Notes: generated by a model from the sequence alone, not told the origin. Positions 52,642 to 62,595 are shown, numbered from the stretch's first letter. The stretch: 64,000 nucleotides of DNA from Neopararhizobium haloflavum (GCF_002750855.1 NZ_NWUC01000007.1:62001-126000); one strand, 5' to 3'. Made by a program: numbers and translations.

Positions 52642-53814
52642 CTAGCCCAGGCGCTGCTCGAAATCGGCGTAGCTGAACGACCGCACAACCTCTATGGCAT
52701 CGGATACGGGGTCCCAGGTCGCGATTGCCGGCAGCGGCGTGCCGTTGAACGTCGTGTTCTTGACCATCGTGTAATAGGCGAGATCAAGAAACACCATGCG
52801 ATCCCCGGGTTGCGGCAGGGTCTTGAAGCGATAGGTCCCGATCACATCGCCGGCAAGGCAGGTCGGGCCTCCCAGTCGCATGGCCCCCGCCCCGGCCTCA
52901 TCCGCCGGCATATCGCGCGGCAGGACTTCCGCCCCCACGAGTTCCGGCGTGAACGGTGCTTCGATCACATCCGGCATGTGGCAGGTTGCCGATGCGTCGA
53001 GGATTCCGATGGGCGCACCGTTTTCAGTGACATCCAGAAGCTCGGCAACGAGCGCGCCTGCATGCAGCGCGACAGCGGTGCCGGGCTCCAGATAGACCTT
53101 CAGTCCCGTGCGAGCGCGAAACTCCGAAAGGCGGGCAACGAGGGCATCGACCGGAAAATCATCTTCGGTGATGAGCAGCCCACCGCCGAGGTTGAGCCAA
53201 TCGATCGATCCGAGAAGATGCGCGCAATTGCGCTCCACCGCGCCCAGCAGACGCTCGAATGCCGGATAGTCGTGATCGCAGAGCGCATGCACGTGAATGC
53301 CGGAGAAGGGCGCGAGATCCTGTGCATCCAGCGTTCCCGCCGGAACGCCGAGCCGCGACCATGGTGCGCAAGGATCGTAGAGCGGCTGGGCAACCTCGGA
53401 ATGCTGCGGATTGACCCGAAGACCAAGTTCGACGTTGTCGGCCGAACCCAGTATGTCCTGAAACCGCCGCCACTGGCCGAGCGAATTCAGGATCAGATGA
53501 TCCGAATGGCGAAGGATCGCCTCGATGTTGTCGGCCGACAGCCCCGGAGCGAAGGTGTGCACGGCACCGCCGAAACGCTCGCGCCCAAGGCGCGCTTCGT
53601 AAAGGCCGCTTGCCGCCGTGCCGCCAAGATAACGGGAAACCAGCTCCCCTGCGCCGGGAAAGGAAAACGCCTTCAGCGCCAGAAGAATTTCGACCCCGGC
53701 CCTGTCCGCCACGGACTTCAGCAGCTCGAGATTGGACTCAAGCTTTGAAAGATCCATGACGTAACAGGGACTTGGCACTCTGCCGGGATCGAACGCGTGA
53801 AAATTCCCACCCAT
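52642..53814 (-). CDS. nspC: Carboxynorspermidine/carboxyspermidine decarboxylase
   Basis: The 390-residue fold-type III PLP decarboxylase opens with VPSPCYVMDLSKLESNLELL, has the PLP lysine in LALKAFSFPG (about residue 48), LNLGGGLLIT, and LDASATCHMPDVIEAP with the catalytic cysteine region. It decarboxylates carboxyspermidine to spermidine (or the nor-form). ATG 53814 shares one base with the stop of the dehydrogenase gene upstream (TGATG), so the two-enzyme pathway is translationally coupled. Confidence 0.88.
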   Translation of the reverse strand: MGGNFHAFDPGRVPSPCYVMDLSKLESNLELLKSVADRAGVEILLALKAFSFPGAGELVSRYLGGTAASGLYEARLGRERFGGAVHTFAPGLSADNIEAILRHSDHLILNSLGQWRRFQDILGSADNVELGLRVNPQHSEVAQPLYDPCAPWSRLGVPAGTLDAQDLAPFSGIHVHALCDHDYPAFERLLGAVERNCAHLLGSIDWLNLGGGLLITEDDFPVDALVARLSEFRARTGLKVYLEPGTAVALHAGALVAELLDVTENGAPIGILDASATCHMPDVIEAPFTPELVGAEVLPRDMPADEAGAGAMRLGGPTCLAGDVIGTYRFKTLPQPGDRMVFLDLAYYTMVKNTTFNGTPLPAIATWDPVSDAIEVVRSFSYADFEQRLG

Positions 53815-55088
53815 CAGGCTTTTGCCGTCGTCATGGCGTTCCGGCCGAACGGCCAGGTTCCGTCGAGCGGCAATTCCATCTCGTGCCAGGCAATGCCGGT
53901 TTCCGGCATGAGTTTCAGGAAGGGATCTGGATCCAACTCTTCCATATGCATCATCGCTTGCGGGTTCCATGTCCCGTTTGCCATCAGTCGGATCGCTGTG
54001 ATCACCGGCACACCCGTGGAATAGGAAATCGACTGGCTGCCGACCTCCTCGTAATTCTCTGCATGGTCGCAGTTCGACCAAATGAAGAGACGCTTTTCCT
54101 TTCCGTCCTTGACGCCACGGATATCGCAGCCGATGCAGATCTTGCCTTCGTAGTCTGGCGCGAGCGACGAGGGGTCCGGAAGCAAGGCTTTGACGACGCG
54201 GTTCGGCGCGACCGCGACCCCATCCACGTCCACGGGAATGGACGAGGTCAGGCCGAGATTGTCGAGCACGTTGAAGACCTTGAGGTAGTGCTCGCCAAAC
54301 CCCATCCAGAATGTGATGCGGTCAGTGCCGGGAAAAGTGTAGGCGAGCGACTGCAATTCGTCATGACCCATGGAATAGACCCGGTGCGAGCCCACCTGGG
54401 GCAGCGTCACATCCATCCATTCCGAGTGGTGGGATATCGTCTTCCAGCGACCGCCTTCCCACGTGATCACGTCTTCCTTGACCTCGCGCAGATTGACATC
54501 GGCATCGAAATTGGTCGCGAAGAATTTGCCGTGGCTGCCGGCATTCACATCGATGATATCGATCGATGCGATCCGGTCGAAATGATGCTTGCGCGCATGG
54601 GCGCAGAAGATGTTGACTACGCCGGGATCGAAACCCATGCCGAGAAAGGCATTGAGCTTGCGTTCGGCGAAGGCCTCGCGGCGCGGCCATTCCACATAGG
54701 AATACCAGGGCGCCTTGATGTCTTCGACATGCTCGTCTTCTCCGAGCGCCGTATCGAGATAATGCGTTCCGGTGGCGAGGCACGCGTCGAGCAAAGTGGC
54801 GTTGCAATAGGGCGAGGCGACATTGATCAGGATATCGGCGCCGGTATCCGCGATAACGCGTGTCGTGTCGTCGATATCGCGCGCATCGATCACCGCGACG
54901 TCGACCAGCCTCTTCTCACCGGGTTCCGCCCAACGTCCCTGAACTTCGTCGGCGATCAGATCCAGCTTGTCGCGGTTACGGGCCGCAATGGTGATGCCGG
55001 CGAACTCGGCGCGAAACTGTGCCGCCTTATGGACTGTCACCTGCCCGACACCACCGGCGCCGACGATCAAGAGCTTCGGCTTCGTCAC
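53814..55088 (-). CDS. Carboxynorspermidine dehydrogenase-like (saccharopine dehydrogenase family)
   Basis: The 424-residue protein has an N-terminal Rossmann motif (LLIVGAGGVGQVTVHKAAQF) and LYS9-family features (DTALGEDEHVEDIKAP; GFDPGVVNIFCAHARKHHF). It condenses aspartate semialdehyde with a diamine to carboxy(nor)spermidine, the first step of the alternative polyamine route completed by nspC. I favour GTG 55088, with GGGAG eight bases upstream and the motif immediately following; GTG 55103 is the alternative. Confidence 0.85.
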   Translation of the reverse strand: MTKPKLLIVGAGGVGQVTVHKAAQFRAEFAGITIAARNRDKLDLIADEVQGRWAEPGEKRLVDVAVIDARDIDDTTRVIADTGADILINVASPYCNATLLDACLATGTHYLDTALGEDEHVEDIKAPWYSYVEWPRREAFAERKLNAFLGMGFDPGVVNIFCAHARKHHFDRIASIDIIDVNAGSHGKFFATNFDADVNLREVKEDVITWEGGRWKTISHHSEWMDVTLPQVGSHRVYSMGHDELQSLAYTFPGTDRITFWMGFGEHYLKVFNVLDNLGLTSSIPVDVDGVAVAPNRVVKALLPDPSSLAPDYEGKICIGCDIRGVKDGKEKRLFIWSNCDHAENYEEVGSQSISYSTGVPVITAIRLMANGTWNPQAMMHMEELDPDPFLKLMPETGIAWHEMELPLDGTWPFGRNAMTTAKA

Positions 55089-55117
55089 GGCCTTGTCTCC
55101 CACATTGGTTTCGACAT

Positions 55118-55816
55118 TCAGTGAGCCGGAAGTTCGCTGATCCCGCCGTTACGGGCGGACCATGCGAGCGGCGCATTGAGGAACGATTCGACTTCCTCCA
55201 GCGTCTTCTCGTCAAAATGCTTGCCGGCGCGCGCCGCAGCCAGCACGTCCCACCAGGTGGCGAGGTAGTGCAGTTGCATCCCCGCGGCCTTCAGCCGGTC
55301 CGGCGCATCGGGAAAGATGTCGTAGTAGAAGATCGCGAACGTATCGGTGATGTCTGCACCGGCGCTGCGGATCGCCTCTGCGAACTTGATCTTGCTGCCG
55401 CCGTCCGTTGTCAGGTCCTCGACCAAAAGCACGTTCGAGCCTTCGGGCATGTGCCCTTCGATCTGCGCATCGCGTCCAAAGCCTTTTGGCTTCTTGCGGA
55501 TATACTGCATCGGAAGGCCGAGCCTTTCCGATATCCAGGCCGCAAAGGGAATGCCGGCCGTCTCGCCGCCCGCGACACTCGAAAATTTCTCGAAACCGGC
55601 TTCGCGAAGGATCGTCCCGGCTGCGAAATCCATGATCGCGGAACGCACCCGCGGATAGGAGATCAGCTTCCGGCAGTCGATGTAAACCGGGCTCGCAAGC
55701 CCTGACGTGAAGGTGTAGGGCTCGTCGGCGCGAAAATGCACCGCCCGGATCTCGAGCAGCATTCTTGCGACCATCTCGGCGGTCAGGGACTTGTCGGGAA
55801 AACTGTTTGAGAACAT
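55118..55816 (-). CDS. pyrE: Orotate phosphoribosyltransferase
   Basis: The 232-residue protein has the PRPP-binding motif [14 protein letters not shown], the catalytic loop with [17 protein letters not shown], and [18 protein letters not shown] near the N-terminus, as in alphaproteobacterial PyrE. It makes orotidine-5'-phosphate in pyrimidine synthesis. ATG 55816 is chosen; an in-frame start 11 codons upstream is less typical. Encoded 92 bases after pyrC, same strand, consecutive pathway context. Confidence 0.92.
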   Translation of the reverse strand: MFSNSFPDKSLTAEMVARMLLEIRAVHFRADEPYTFTSGLASPVYIDCRKLISYPRVRSAIMDFAAGTILREAGFEKFSSVAGGETAGIPFAAWISERLGLPMQYIRKKPKGFGRDAQIEGHMPEGSNVLLVEDLTTDGGSKIKFAEAIRSAGADITDTFAIFYYDIFPDAPDRLKAAGMQLHYLATWWDVLAAARAGKHFDEKTLEEVESFLNAPLAWSARNGGISELPAH

Positions 55817-55908
55817 GCGAAAAACCTTCGGCTGACTGACGGCGCGCACTGATTAGCAGCAAGGTTACCGCTGCGCCACCCTGCCAGGAGCGACGCGACC
55901 GGCGTTGA

Positions 55909-56946
55909 TCAACACACCTGCCAATGAAGTGCGAACATTGGATCGAACACGGTGACCGGCCCCGCGCCGGTGTCGATCTTGCCTGGCAGGCGGATCGGCT
56001 CCGGCAGTCTCTTGAGCGTGACCGTCGCGCTGTTGACTGGCAGGCCGTAATAGGCGGGACCGTTGAGCGAGGTGAACGCTTCCAGACGATCCAGCGCCCT
56101 CTCCTCCTCGAAGACATGCGCCAGACAGGAAAGCGTGTTGATCGCGGTGAAGATCCCGGCACAGCCACAGCCACATTCCTTCGATGGATCGACGTGCGGC
56201 GCCGAATCCGTTCCGAGAAAGAAGCGCCGGTCGCCCGATGTGGCGGCCGCCCGCAGAGCCTGGCGGTGCGTTTCGCGCTTGGCAACGGGCAGGCAGTAGT
56301 AATGCGGCCGGATGCCGCCGGCGAGGATGGCGTTGCGATTGATGATCAGGTGGTGCGTGGTGATCGTCGCCGCCAGGTTGCGCTCCGCACTCGCGACATA
56401 GTCGACACCGTCTTTGGTCGTCACATGTTCCATGACGATTTTCAGATCGGGGACCCGTTCGCGCAGGGGCGCCAGAACCCGTTCGATGAAGACGGCCTCG
56501 CGATCGAAGATATCAACCGATGCATCGGTGACCTCGCCATGCACGCAGAGCGGCAGGCCCATCGCGGCCATGCGCTCAAGCACGGGCATGACGCGATCGA
56601 TCGACTTGACGCCGCTGTCGGAATTCGTCGTCGCCCCGGCGGGATAGAGCTTCACGGCCTTGATGAGACCACTCTCGTGACCGGCGGCGACATCGTCGGG
56701 CGAAGTGGCTTCCGTCAGGTAGAGGGTCATCAGCGGCTCGAAATCCACCCCATCTGGCAGGCTGTCCAGGATGCGCGCGCGATAACTCTGCGCGTCGGCG
56801 ACCGTCACCACCGGCGGCACCAGGTTCGGCATGATGATGGCCCGGGCAAAATGCGCCGCCGAGAATGGCAGGACGCCCTTGAGCATCGCCCCGTCGCGCA
56901 GGTGTAGATGCCAGTCGTCGGGGCGGCGGATCGTCAATTCGTTCAT
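55909..56946 (-). CDS. pyrC: Dihydroorotase, E. coli-type (class II)
   Basis: The 345-residue protein carries metal-binding DWHLHLRDG at residues 11-19, the carboxylated-lysine region [22 protein letters not shown] and [10 protein letters not shown]. It closes carbamoyl aspartate to dihydroorotate in pyrimidine synthesis. The length is that of class II PyrC. ATG 56946. First gene of a pyrC-pyrE pair, divergent from an SDR gene. Confidence 0.94.
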   Translation of the reverse strand: MNELTIRRPDDWHLHLRDGAMLKGVLPFSAAHFARAIIMPNLVPPVVTVADAQSYRARILDSLPDGVDFEPLMTLYLTEATSPDDVAAGHESGLIKAVKLYPAGATTNSDSGVKSIDRVMPVLERMAAMGLPLCVHGEVTDASVDIFDREAVFIERVLAPLRERVPDLKIVMEHVTTKDGVDYVASAERNLAATITTHHLIINRNAILAGGIRPHYYCLPVAKRETHRQALRAAATSGDRRFFLGTDSAPHVDPSKECGCGCAGIFTAINTLSCLAHVFEEERALDRLEAFTSLNGPAYYGLPVNSATVTLKRLPEPIRLPGKIDTGAGPVTVFDPMFALHWQVC

Positions 56947-57078
56947 CAGGAGCCTCTCATCGCGTCAAGCGGCACTGTCGTTAGCACCCGCGGGTGCCGG
57001 AGGACAATCACGCCTGCGCTGTTCATCGGCCGATCGCTGTTCTATACCCTGCGCCAGAGAAAAAGGGAGACGGATTGG

Positions 57079-57864
57079 ATGGATCTGAAGATTGCCGGCA
57101 AACGCGCCCTCGTCCTAGCATCGACGCGCGGACTGGGCAGAGGCATCGCTGAAAAACTGGCTGAGGAAGGCGCGGAGGTCCTTCTGTGCGGCCGCTCGAC
57201 CGACCGGCTGGAGGAGGCCGTCAAGGCAATTCGCGACAAGGGCGGCAAGGCGGATTTTGTCACCGCTGATCTCGCCGACCCCGGGATCGTCGATCTGCTC
57301 GCCGACAATGTCGATCAGAAACTTGGTGGCGTCGATATCCTGGTCAACAACACCGGCGGCCCACCGCCCGGCTCGATGACCGACGCCTCGATGGAGGTGC
57401 TTTCCAAGCAGTTCGACATGATGGTCCTGCGTGTCATGGCGATAACCGCTCGCTTCCTGCCCGGCATGAAAGAGCGCGGCTGGGGACGCGTGCTGACGGT
57501 CGCTTCGTCCGGCGTCATCCAGCCGATCCCCAATCTCGGCCTGTCAAACGCCCTCAGATCCGCGCTTGTCGGCTGGTCGAAATCGATGGCCAACGAGAAT
57601 GCTGCCGACGGCGTCACCTTCAACTTGCTGTTGCCGGGCCGCATCGATACCGAAAGGGTCGAGGAACTGGATTGCGCCAACTCCAAGCGAACCGGCAAGT
57701 CGATCGAGGATGTGCGCGAAGCCGCGCGCCAGACAATCCCCGCCGGACGCTACGGAAAGGTGGAGGAGTTCGCCTCGGTCGCCGCATTCCTCGTATCCGA
57801 TCCGGCAAGCTACGTGACTGGTGGCTTGATCCGCTGCGACGGCGGCGCCATCAAGTCGGTCTGA
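57079..57864 (+). CDS. Atypical short-chain dehydrogenase (lacks canonical Tyr/Lys)
   Basis: The 261-residue SDR has the nucleotide-binding LASTRGLGRGIAEKLAEEG, an NNTGGPPPG in place of NNAG, and a C-terminal FLVSDPASYVTGGLIRCDGG. Where classical SDRs have Tyr-x3-Lys, it reads NLGLSNALRSAL, with no such pair. A known SDR subgroup with NNTGGP shows the same loss, so catalysis may differ or the activity be changed. ATG 57079 is 11 bases after GGGAG. Monocistronic, convergent with the M20 deacetylase gene. Confidence 0.82.
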   Translation: MDLKIAGKRALVLASTRGLGRGIAEKLAEEGAEVLLCGRSTDRLEEAVKAIRDKGGKADFVTADLADPGIVDLLADNVDQKLGGVDILVNNTGGPPPGSMTDASMEVLSKQFDMMVLRVMAITARFLPGMKERGWGRVLTVASSGVIQPIPNLGLSNALRSALVGWSKSMANENAADGVTFNLLLPGRIDTERVEELDCANSKRTGKSIEDVREAARQTIPAGRYGKVEEFASVAAFLVSDPASYVTGGLIRCDGGAIKSV

Positions 57865-57883
57865 GCGTCGCACTGAGAATTGG

Positions 57884-59047
57884 CTATGGGGCGCTGACCT
57901 TGTCGGCCAGCCGCTCCAACATCCCCAGACACTGGACGAGTTGATCTTCGCTGATGAACTCGTCCGGCTTGTGCGCCTGCGCAATCGAACCAGGGCCGCA
58001 GACCACGGCGGAAATTCCTGCTTTCTGAAAGAGGCCTGCCTCGGTGCCGAACGATACGACATCTGTATCGTTGCGCCCCGTCAGTTCGCGGGCGATCGCC
58101 AAGGCTTCGGACTGGCTGACGGGCTCGAGCCCCTCGACCTCGCCCACGACATGCGTGACGATTTCGGTCTCTGGCGCGATCCGATGCATGGCGGGTTTGA
58201 GGACGTCCTCCACATAGGCATGCATCTCGGCTTTCACATAGTCGGCATCGGCGGAAGTCACCGGTCGCATTTCCCAATCGATCCGGCAGTCGCTCGCGAT
58301 GACGTTTCGTGCAGGCCCGCCGACGACCGCGCCGGCCTGGACCGTCGTCCAGGGCGGATTGAACGGGCTTGCCTCCGGCGCGCGCGCCTTCAGCGGATCG
58401 CGCAGATCCAGAAGCCGTGTGATGTAGCGCACCGCATATTCGATGGCGTTGACGCCGGCATCGGGCACGGACGCATGACCGCCGGTGCCGGTCACATGCG
58501 TTGTATATTCATAGCACCCCTTGTGACCCTCGATGATGCGCATCTCGGTCGGCTCACCGATGATCACCGCCGAGGGCCGGATGCCGGCTGCAGCGAGATC
58601 GGTCATCAGGGCGCGGGCGCCGAGACAACCGACCTCTTCATCATAGGTGAAGGCGAAATGGATCGGCCGGCTCAGCTCTCGTGCCGCGAACACCGGGGCC
58701 ACAGCAAGGCACGCGGCGATGAACCCCTTCATGTCGCAGCTGCCGCGACCATAGAGCAACCCGTCGGCTTCGCGCACCGCAAAGGGATCGCTCGTCCACT
58801 CCTGCCCTTCCGTCGGAACGACGTCGGAATGCCCCGACAGAACGATACCGCCATCCCGCTGCGGGCCGATCGTGGCGAAGAGATTGGCTTTCCTGCCGCT
58901 CTCGTCTCCATAGAAGCGCACTTGCGCCCCCGATCGCTCCAGAACGTCGGCGGCGTAGGCGATGAGCTCCAGATTGCTGTCTGCCGAGACGGTCGGATAG
59001 GCGATGAGGTCGGCAAGCAGATCCTTGGTGCGGGAGAGCAGCATCAT
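57884..59047 (-). CDS. M20-family deacetylase, ArgE/DoeB2-like
   Basis: The 387-residue zinc hydrolase shows M20 features: LSGHSDVVP, GRGSCDMKG, the DEEVGCLGA catalytic pair, and GPGSIAQAHKPDEFI with a C-terminal histidine. Closest in style to acetylornithine deacetylase, but it lies ten bases after doeA on the same strand, so it probably removes acetyl from N-acetyl-2,4-diaminobutyrate, the product of ectoine hydrolysis. It would replace the unrelated DoeB (aspartoacylase family), which I do not see. First of two adjacent ATGs taken as start. Confidence 0.8.
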   Translation of the reverse strand: MMLLSRTKDLLADLIAYPTVSADSNLELIAYAADVLERSGAQVRFYGDESGRKANLFATIGPQRDGGIVLSGHSDVVPTEGQEWTSDPFAVREADGLLYGRGSCDMKGFIAACLAVAPVFAARELSRPIHFAFTYDEEVGCLGARALMTDLAAAGIRPSAVIIGEPTEMRIIEGHKGCYEYTTHVTGTGGHASVPDAGVNAIEYAVRYITRLLDLRDPLKARAPEASPFNPPWTTVQAGAVVGGPARNVIASDCRIDWEMRPVTSADADYVKAEMHAYVEDVLKPAMHRIAPETEIVTHVVGEVEGLEPVSQSEALAIARELTGRNDTDVVSFGTEAGLFQKAGISAVVCGPGSIAQAHKPDEFISEDQLVQCLGMLERLADKVSAP

Positions 59048-59057
59048 GGCGTCGGCG

Positions 59058-60257
59058 TCAGTCCTTCACATACATCTTGCGCGGACGGTTGCAGAGACAT
59101 TCAGCCGCCGCGCCCTCGCGGATCAGGATGCTCTCGGTAATCTCGAGCCCCCAATCCTTCATCCACAGGCCCGGCATGAAGTGGAACGTCATGCCCGCCT
59201 CCAGTATGGTGTCGTCGTTCTCACGGAACGATATCGTTCGTTCGCCCCAGTCGGGCGGATAGGAAATCCCGATGGGATAGCCGCAGCGCGCACCGCGATC
59301 GATACCGATCTTCTCCAGCTCGTAGTGGAAAGCGCGTGCGACATCGCCGGCTCGCGCGCCCGGACGCGCCGTTTCCAGCCCCGCTTCCAGCCCGAGGACC
59401 ACGGCCATCTCCGCATCCAGCAGGTATTGCGGCGGCTTGCCGAGAAAGACAGTGCGGCAGAACGGGACGTGGTAGCGCCGATAGCATCCGGCAATCTCGA
59501 AGAAGGTAGCCTCGCCGCGCTTGAAGGGACTGGCGCTCCAGGTGAGGTGCGGCGCGGCGGCGTCCGAGCCGCTGGGCAACAGCGGCACGATGGCCGGATA
59601 GTCTCCCCAGATTCCCTCCTCGGTCCCGTCATCCAATCCCCGAATCGTATCGGCGTAGATATCAGCGACCAGATCGTTCTTCTTCATGCCGGGCTCGACG
59701 CGCTCGACGATGCCATCGACCACCTTCTCGGCCAGGAGCGCCGCCTTGCGCATGAAGCCGAGTTCCTCGTCCGATTTGACGGTGCGTTGCCAATTCACCA
59801 GGCCAGTTGCGTCGATGAACGAGGCGTGCGGCAGTTCGTATTCCAGTACGAGATAAGCCTTTGCGGAAAAATAGTAATTGTCGAGTTCAAGCCCGATGCG
59901 TGCCCCGGCGTGTCCCTTGTCGCGGATCAGCGCCGCCAGCGTCTGCATCGGGTGGTATTCCGGCGACTGGACGTAGTGGTCGGCATAGGGAATGCAGCGA
60001 TCGTCATCCATGTAGACCGTGCGCACCGCCCCGTTCGCATCCTGCCCACGCCCCCACCAGACCGGGTCCTCGTCGTGAAAGATGAGGACGCCCTGATGCA
60101 CGTAGAACGACCAGCCGTCATAGCCGGTGAGCCAAGCCATGTTGGACGGATCTTCGATGAAGAGGACTTCGATATCGCGCTGACGCATCGCGGCACGCAC
60201 GAGTTGCAGCCGACGCTCATATTCGCCACGGCTGAAAGGCAATGCACTGGCAGGCAT
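59058..60257 (-). CDS. doeA: Ectoine hydrolase
   Basis: The 399-residue pita-bread-fold (M24) hydrolase has the DoeA hallmarks: FIEDPSNMAWLTGYDGWSFY, the central IGLELDNYYFSAKAYLVLEY, and LTWSASPFKRGEATFFEIAG, lacking the aminopeptidase dinuclear-metal spacing. DoeA opens the ectoine ring to N-acetyl-2,4-diaminobutyrate. ATG 60257 is preceded by AGGGAAA; the frame is open slightly upstream. First gene of a two-gene unit with the M20 deacetylase, divergent from eutB. Confidence 0.88.
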   Translation of the reverse strand: MPASALPFSRGEYERRLQLVRAAMRQRDIEVLFIEDPSNMAWLTGYDGWSFYVHQGVLIFHDEDPVWWGRGQDANGAVRTVYMDDDRCIPYADHYVQSPEYHPMQTLAALIRDKGHAGARIGLELDNYYFSAKAYLVLEYELPHASFIDATGLVNWQRTVKSDEELGFMRKAALLAEKVVDGIVERVEPGMKKNDLVADIYADTIRGLDDGTEEGIWGDYPAIVPLLPSGSDAAAPHLTWSASPFKRGEATFFEIAGCYRRYHVPFCRTVFLGKPPQYLLDAEMAVVLGLEAGLETARPGARAGDVARAFHYELEKIGIDRGARCGYPIGISYPPDWGERTISFRENDDTILEAGMTFHFMPGLWMKDWGLEITESILIREGAAAECLCNRPRKMYVKD

Positions 60258-60372
60258 TGGATTTTCCCTGAGAATTGCTTGATTTCGGGCACCCTCGCCC
60301 AATGCCTACTACACATGCAGTCCACGCAACAACATGTCGGATAGCGACATCCTCACGCCATGATAGAACAGT

Positions 60373-60416
60373 GGCAATGTTGCCGCAGGGTTGCTTCGGT
60401 TGACAGCGGTCAACCG
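60373..60416. promoter_or_regulatory. Divergent doeA/eutB control region with two palindromes
   Basis: Two perfect dyads lie 12 bases apart: GGCAA-TG-TTGCC (60373-60384) and CGGTTGAC-AGCG-GTCAACCG (60397-60416). They are about 115-160 bases from doeA and 60-105 from eutB. Ectoine catabolic genes are usually controlled by the MocR-type EnuR and the Lrp-type DoeX; these dyads are candidate sites. Neither regulator gene is in the window. Confidence 0.55.
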
Positions 60417-60476
60417 GGCGTGCTGCGTTCCGACAAATCTCGATACCAGGTGCCTTTGACGGGAACGTCCTTCGCC

Positions 60477-61490
60477 ATGCCCACACTTGCCTTCTCGGAT
60501 ATCGAATCCGCGCAACGTGCCATCGCCGAAGTGGCATTACGGACGCCCTTGATCGCCGCGCCGGATCTTTCACGCAAGCTTGGCTGCGAACTGCTGCTCA
60601 AGCTCGAATCGCTTCAGCCTGTGGGAGCTTTCAAGCTGCGCGGCGCCGCCAACGCGATGGCAAAGCTCCCTGCAAACACCAGCGGCGTGACATGTTGCTC
60701 AACGGGAAATCATGGTCGTGCCGTCGCCTATTCCGCCAAGTCTCTCGGCATGCGCGCCGTAATCTGCATGTCGGAGCTCGTTCCCAAGGCGAAGGTCGAC
60801 GGGATTCGCAAACTCGGCGCCGAAGTGTACATCCGCGGCCGCAGCCAGGACGATGCGCAGGAAGAGTGCCTGCGCCTCGCCGCCGCCGAGGGACTGGTGG
60901 AAATCCCTCCCTTCGATCATCCCGATGTGATCGCGGGACAGGCGACGATGGCAGTCGAGATGTTGGAGGATCGCCCCGATATCGAAACGCTGCTCGTGCC
61001 ACTTTCCGGTGGCGGCCTTGCCGCCGGCGTCGCCTTCGCCGCCAAGACCATCAAGCCAGGCATCGAGGTCATTGGTGTTTCGATGGACCGCGGCGCGGCG
61101 ATGCATGACAGCCTGAAGGCCGGCCGACCGGTCGCAGTGACAGAAGTGGCCAGCCTCGCCGATTCGCTGGGTGGCGGCATCGGACTTGAAAACCGCCACA
61201 GCTTCCCGCTTTGCCGGGACTATCTGGACAAGGTCGTTCTCGTCACCGAAGACGAGATCTATAGCGCAATGCAGGCCCTCTATTTTGAGGAGCGCCTGGT
61301 GGCCGAAGGTGCCTGTGTCGTCGGTATCGCAGCGATGATGGCTGGGAAGCTGACCCGGCTCAACGCCCCTGTCGCGACCATTATTACCGGGCGCAATGTT
61401 GATATGGACACGTTCGCCGCCGTCGTCGCCGGGCGTGACGTCTTGCTCGGTGACGTCACGATCAACGGAAAGGCATATGACCATGGCTGA
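60477..61490 (+). CDS. eutB: Hydroxyectoine utilisation dehydratase (EutB)
   Basis: A 337-residue fold-type II PLP dehydratase related to threonine dehydratase. The PLP lysine is in VGAFKLRGAANAM (about residue 48), the substrate loop in CSTGNHGRAVAYSAKSLG, and the phosphate loop in PLSGGGLAAGVAFAAK. In ectoine clusters this is EutB, thought to act on the hydroxyectoine-derived intermediate. ATG 60477 begins the family-like sequence; the frame upstream runs through the palindromes and is not coding. Overlaps eutC. Confidence 0.85.
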   Translation: MPTLAFSDIESAQRAIAEVALRTPLIAAPDLSRKLGCELLLKLESLQPVGAFKLRGAANAMAKLPANTSGVTCCSTGNHGRAVAYSAKSLGMRAVICMSELVPKAKVDGIRKLGAEVYIRGRSQDDAQEECLRLAAAEGLVEIPPFDHPDVIAGQATMAVEMLEDRPDIETLLVPLSGGGLAAGVAFAAKTIKPGIEVIGVSMDRGAAMHDSLKAGRPVAVTEVASLADSLGGGIGLENRHSFPLCRDYLDKVVLVTEDEIYSAMQALYFEERLVAEGACVVGIAAMMAGKLTRLNAPVATIITGRNVDMDTFAAVVAGRDVLLGDVTINGKAYDHG

Positions 61491-62481
61491 GGCACGCGAC
61501 ATTTTCGTGCTGACCGAGCGTGACTTGCGCGAGGTGGTTCATCTCGATCTCGCGGCGATCGATATCGTGGAACAGGCCTTCGCTGCGCTGGCCTCCGGCG
61601 CGGTCGTCATGCCGCCCATCCTTTCGATGGACATTCCCGAAGCCAATGGCGAAGTCGACGTCAAGACGGCCTATATTCCTGGCTTCGACGGCTTTGCGAT
61701 CAAGGTCAGCCCCGGCTTCTTCGACAATCCCAAGATCGGACTGCCGAGCCTCAACGGGCTGATGATCCTGTTCTCGGCAAAGACCGGACTGGTCGATGCA
61801 CTGCTTCTCGACAATGGCTATCTGACCGATGTGAGAACGGCTGCCGCTGGCGCCGTCGCCGCCCGCCACATGGCACCTGAAAGGGTCGAGACGGCCGCCG
61901 TTTTCGGCACCGGGGTTCAGGCTCGTCTGCAGGTCAAGGCGGCCCATCTCGTACGCCCCTTCCAAAAGCTGATCGTCTGGGGCCGCGATCGGGCCAAGAC
62001 CGAAGCTTGCGCGGCGGAATTGGGCGAGGCGCTGGGCATCGAGGCGCGCGCCGAGCCGGATGGCGAGAAGGCCGTCGGCGAAAGTCAGCTGGTCGTGACG
62101 ACCACCCCGGCCCGAACGCCGATCCTCAAGGCCGAATGGCTGCATCCCGGTCTGCATATCACCGCGATGGGATCGGACAATATGGACAAGAACGAGCTCG
62201 ATCCGGAGATCGTCGTGCGCGCCGACCGTTATATCGTCGACCGCGTCAGCCAGTGCGAAAAGCTTGGCGAGTTGCGCAGCGCCGTGGCCGCCGGGCTATG
62301 GACCGGCGAACCGCCAGCCGAACTCGGCGATATCGTTGCAGGCCGCATCGCCGGCCGATCCTCGCCGGAGGCGGTGACGGTCTGCGACCTCACCGGAACC
62401 GGAGCGCAGGACACCGCGATTGCGACATTCGCTCTCGGGGTTGCCAAAGCGGGGGGTAAGGGTTCAAAGGTGGCCGGATAG
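61483..62481 (+). CDS. eutC: Ectoine utilisation protein EutC (ornithine cyclodeaminase/mu-crystallin family)
   Basis: The 332-residue NAD-dependent protein has the family Rossmann motif AVFGTGVQARLQVKAAHLV and the active region LTDVRTAAAGAVAARHMAPE. It partners EutB in hydroxyectoine breakdown. It overlaps the eutB end by eight bases; ATG 61483 is nine bases from GGAAAGG, while ATG 61477 is too close. Translation is probably coupled. A short GGGCC-CGAA-GGCCC hairpin follows at 62521-62534. Confidence 0.85.
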   Translation: MAEARDIFVLTERDLREVVHLDLAAIDIVEQAFAALASGAVVMPPILSMDIPEANGEVDVKTAYIPGFDGFAIKVSPGFFDNPKIGLPSLNGLMILFSAKTGLVDALLLDNGYLTDVRTAAAGAVAARHMAPERVETAAVFGTGVQARLQVKAAHLVRPFQKLIVWGRDRAKTEACAAELGEALGIEARAEPDGEKAVGESQLVVTTTPARTPILKAEWLHPGLHITAMGSDNMDKNELDPEIVVRADRYIVDRVSQCEKLGELRSAVAAGLWTGEPPAELGDIVAGRIAGRSSPEAVTVCDLTGTGAQDTAIATFALGVAKAGGKGSKVAG

Positions 62482-62520
62482 GCCCGCACAGCAAGTGACT
62501 GACGCGATTTCGCGCTACAT

Positions 62521-62534
62521 GGGCCCGAAGGCCC
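62521..62534 (+). terminator. Small hairpin between eutC and the aminotransferase
   Basis: GGGCC-CGAA-GGCCC with a tetraloop, 40 bases after eutC. The stem is five base pairs and no U-run follows, so partial termination or mRNA processing is as likely as a full stop. Confidence 0.35.
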
Positions 62535-62595
62535 GGCCGTAGCAGAAGGTTGCCGGCAAGAGGGCGCTGGAAACCGACGAAAAGACGGAGTCATC

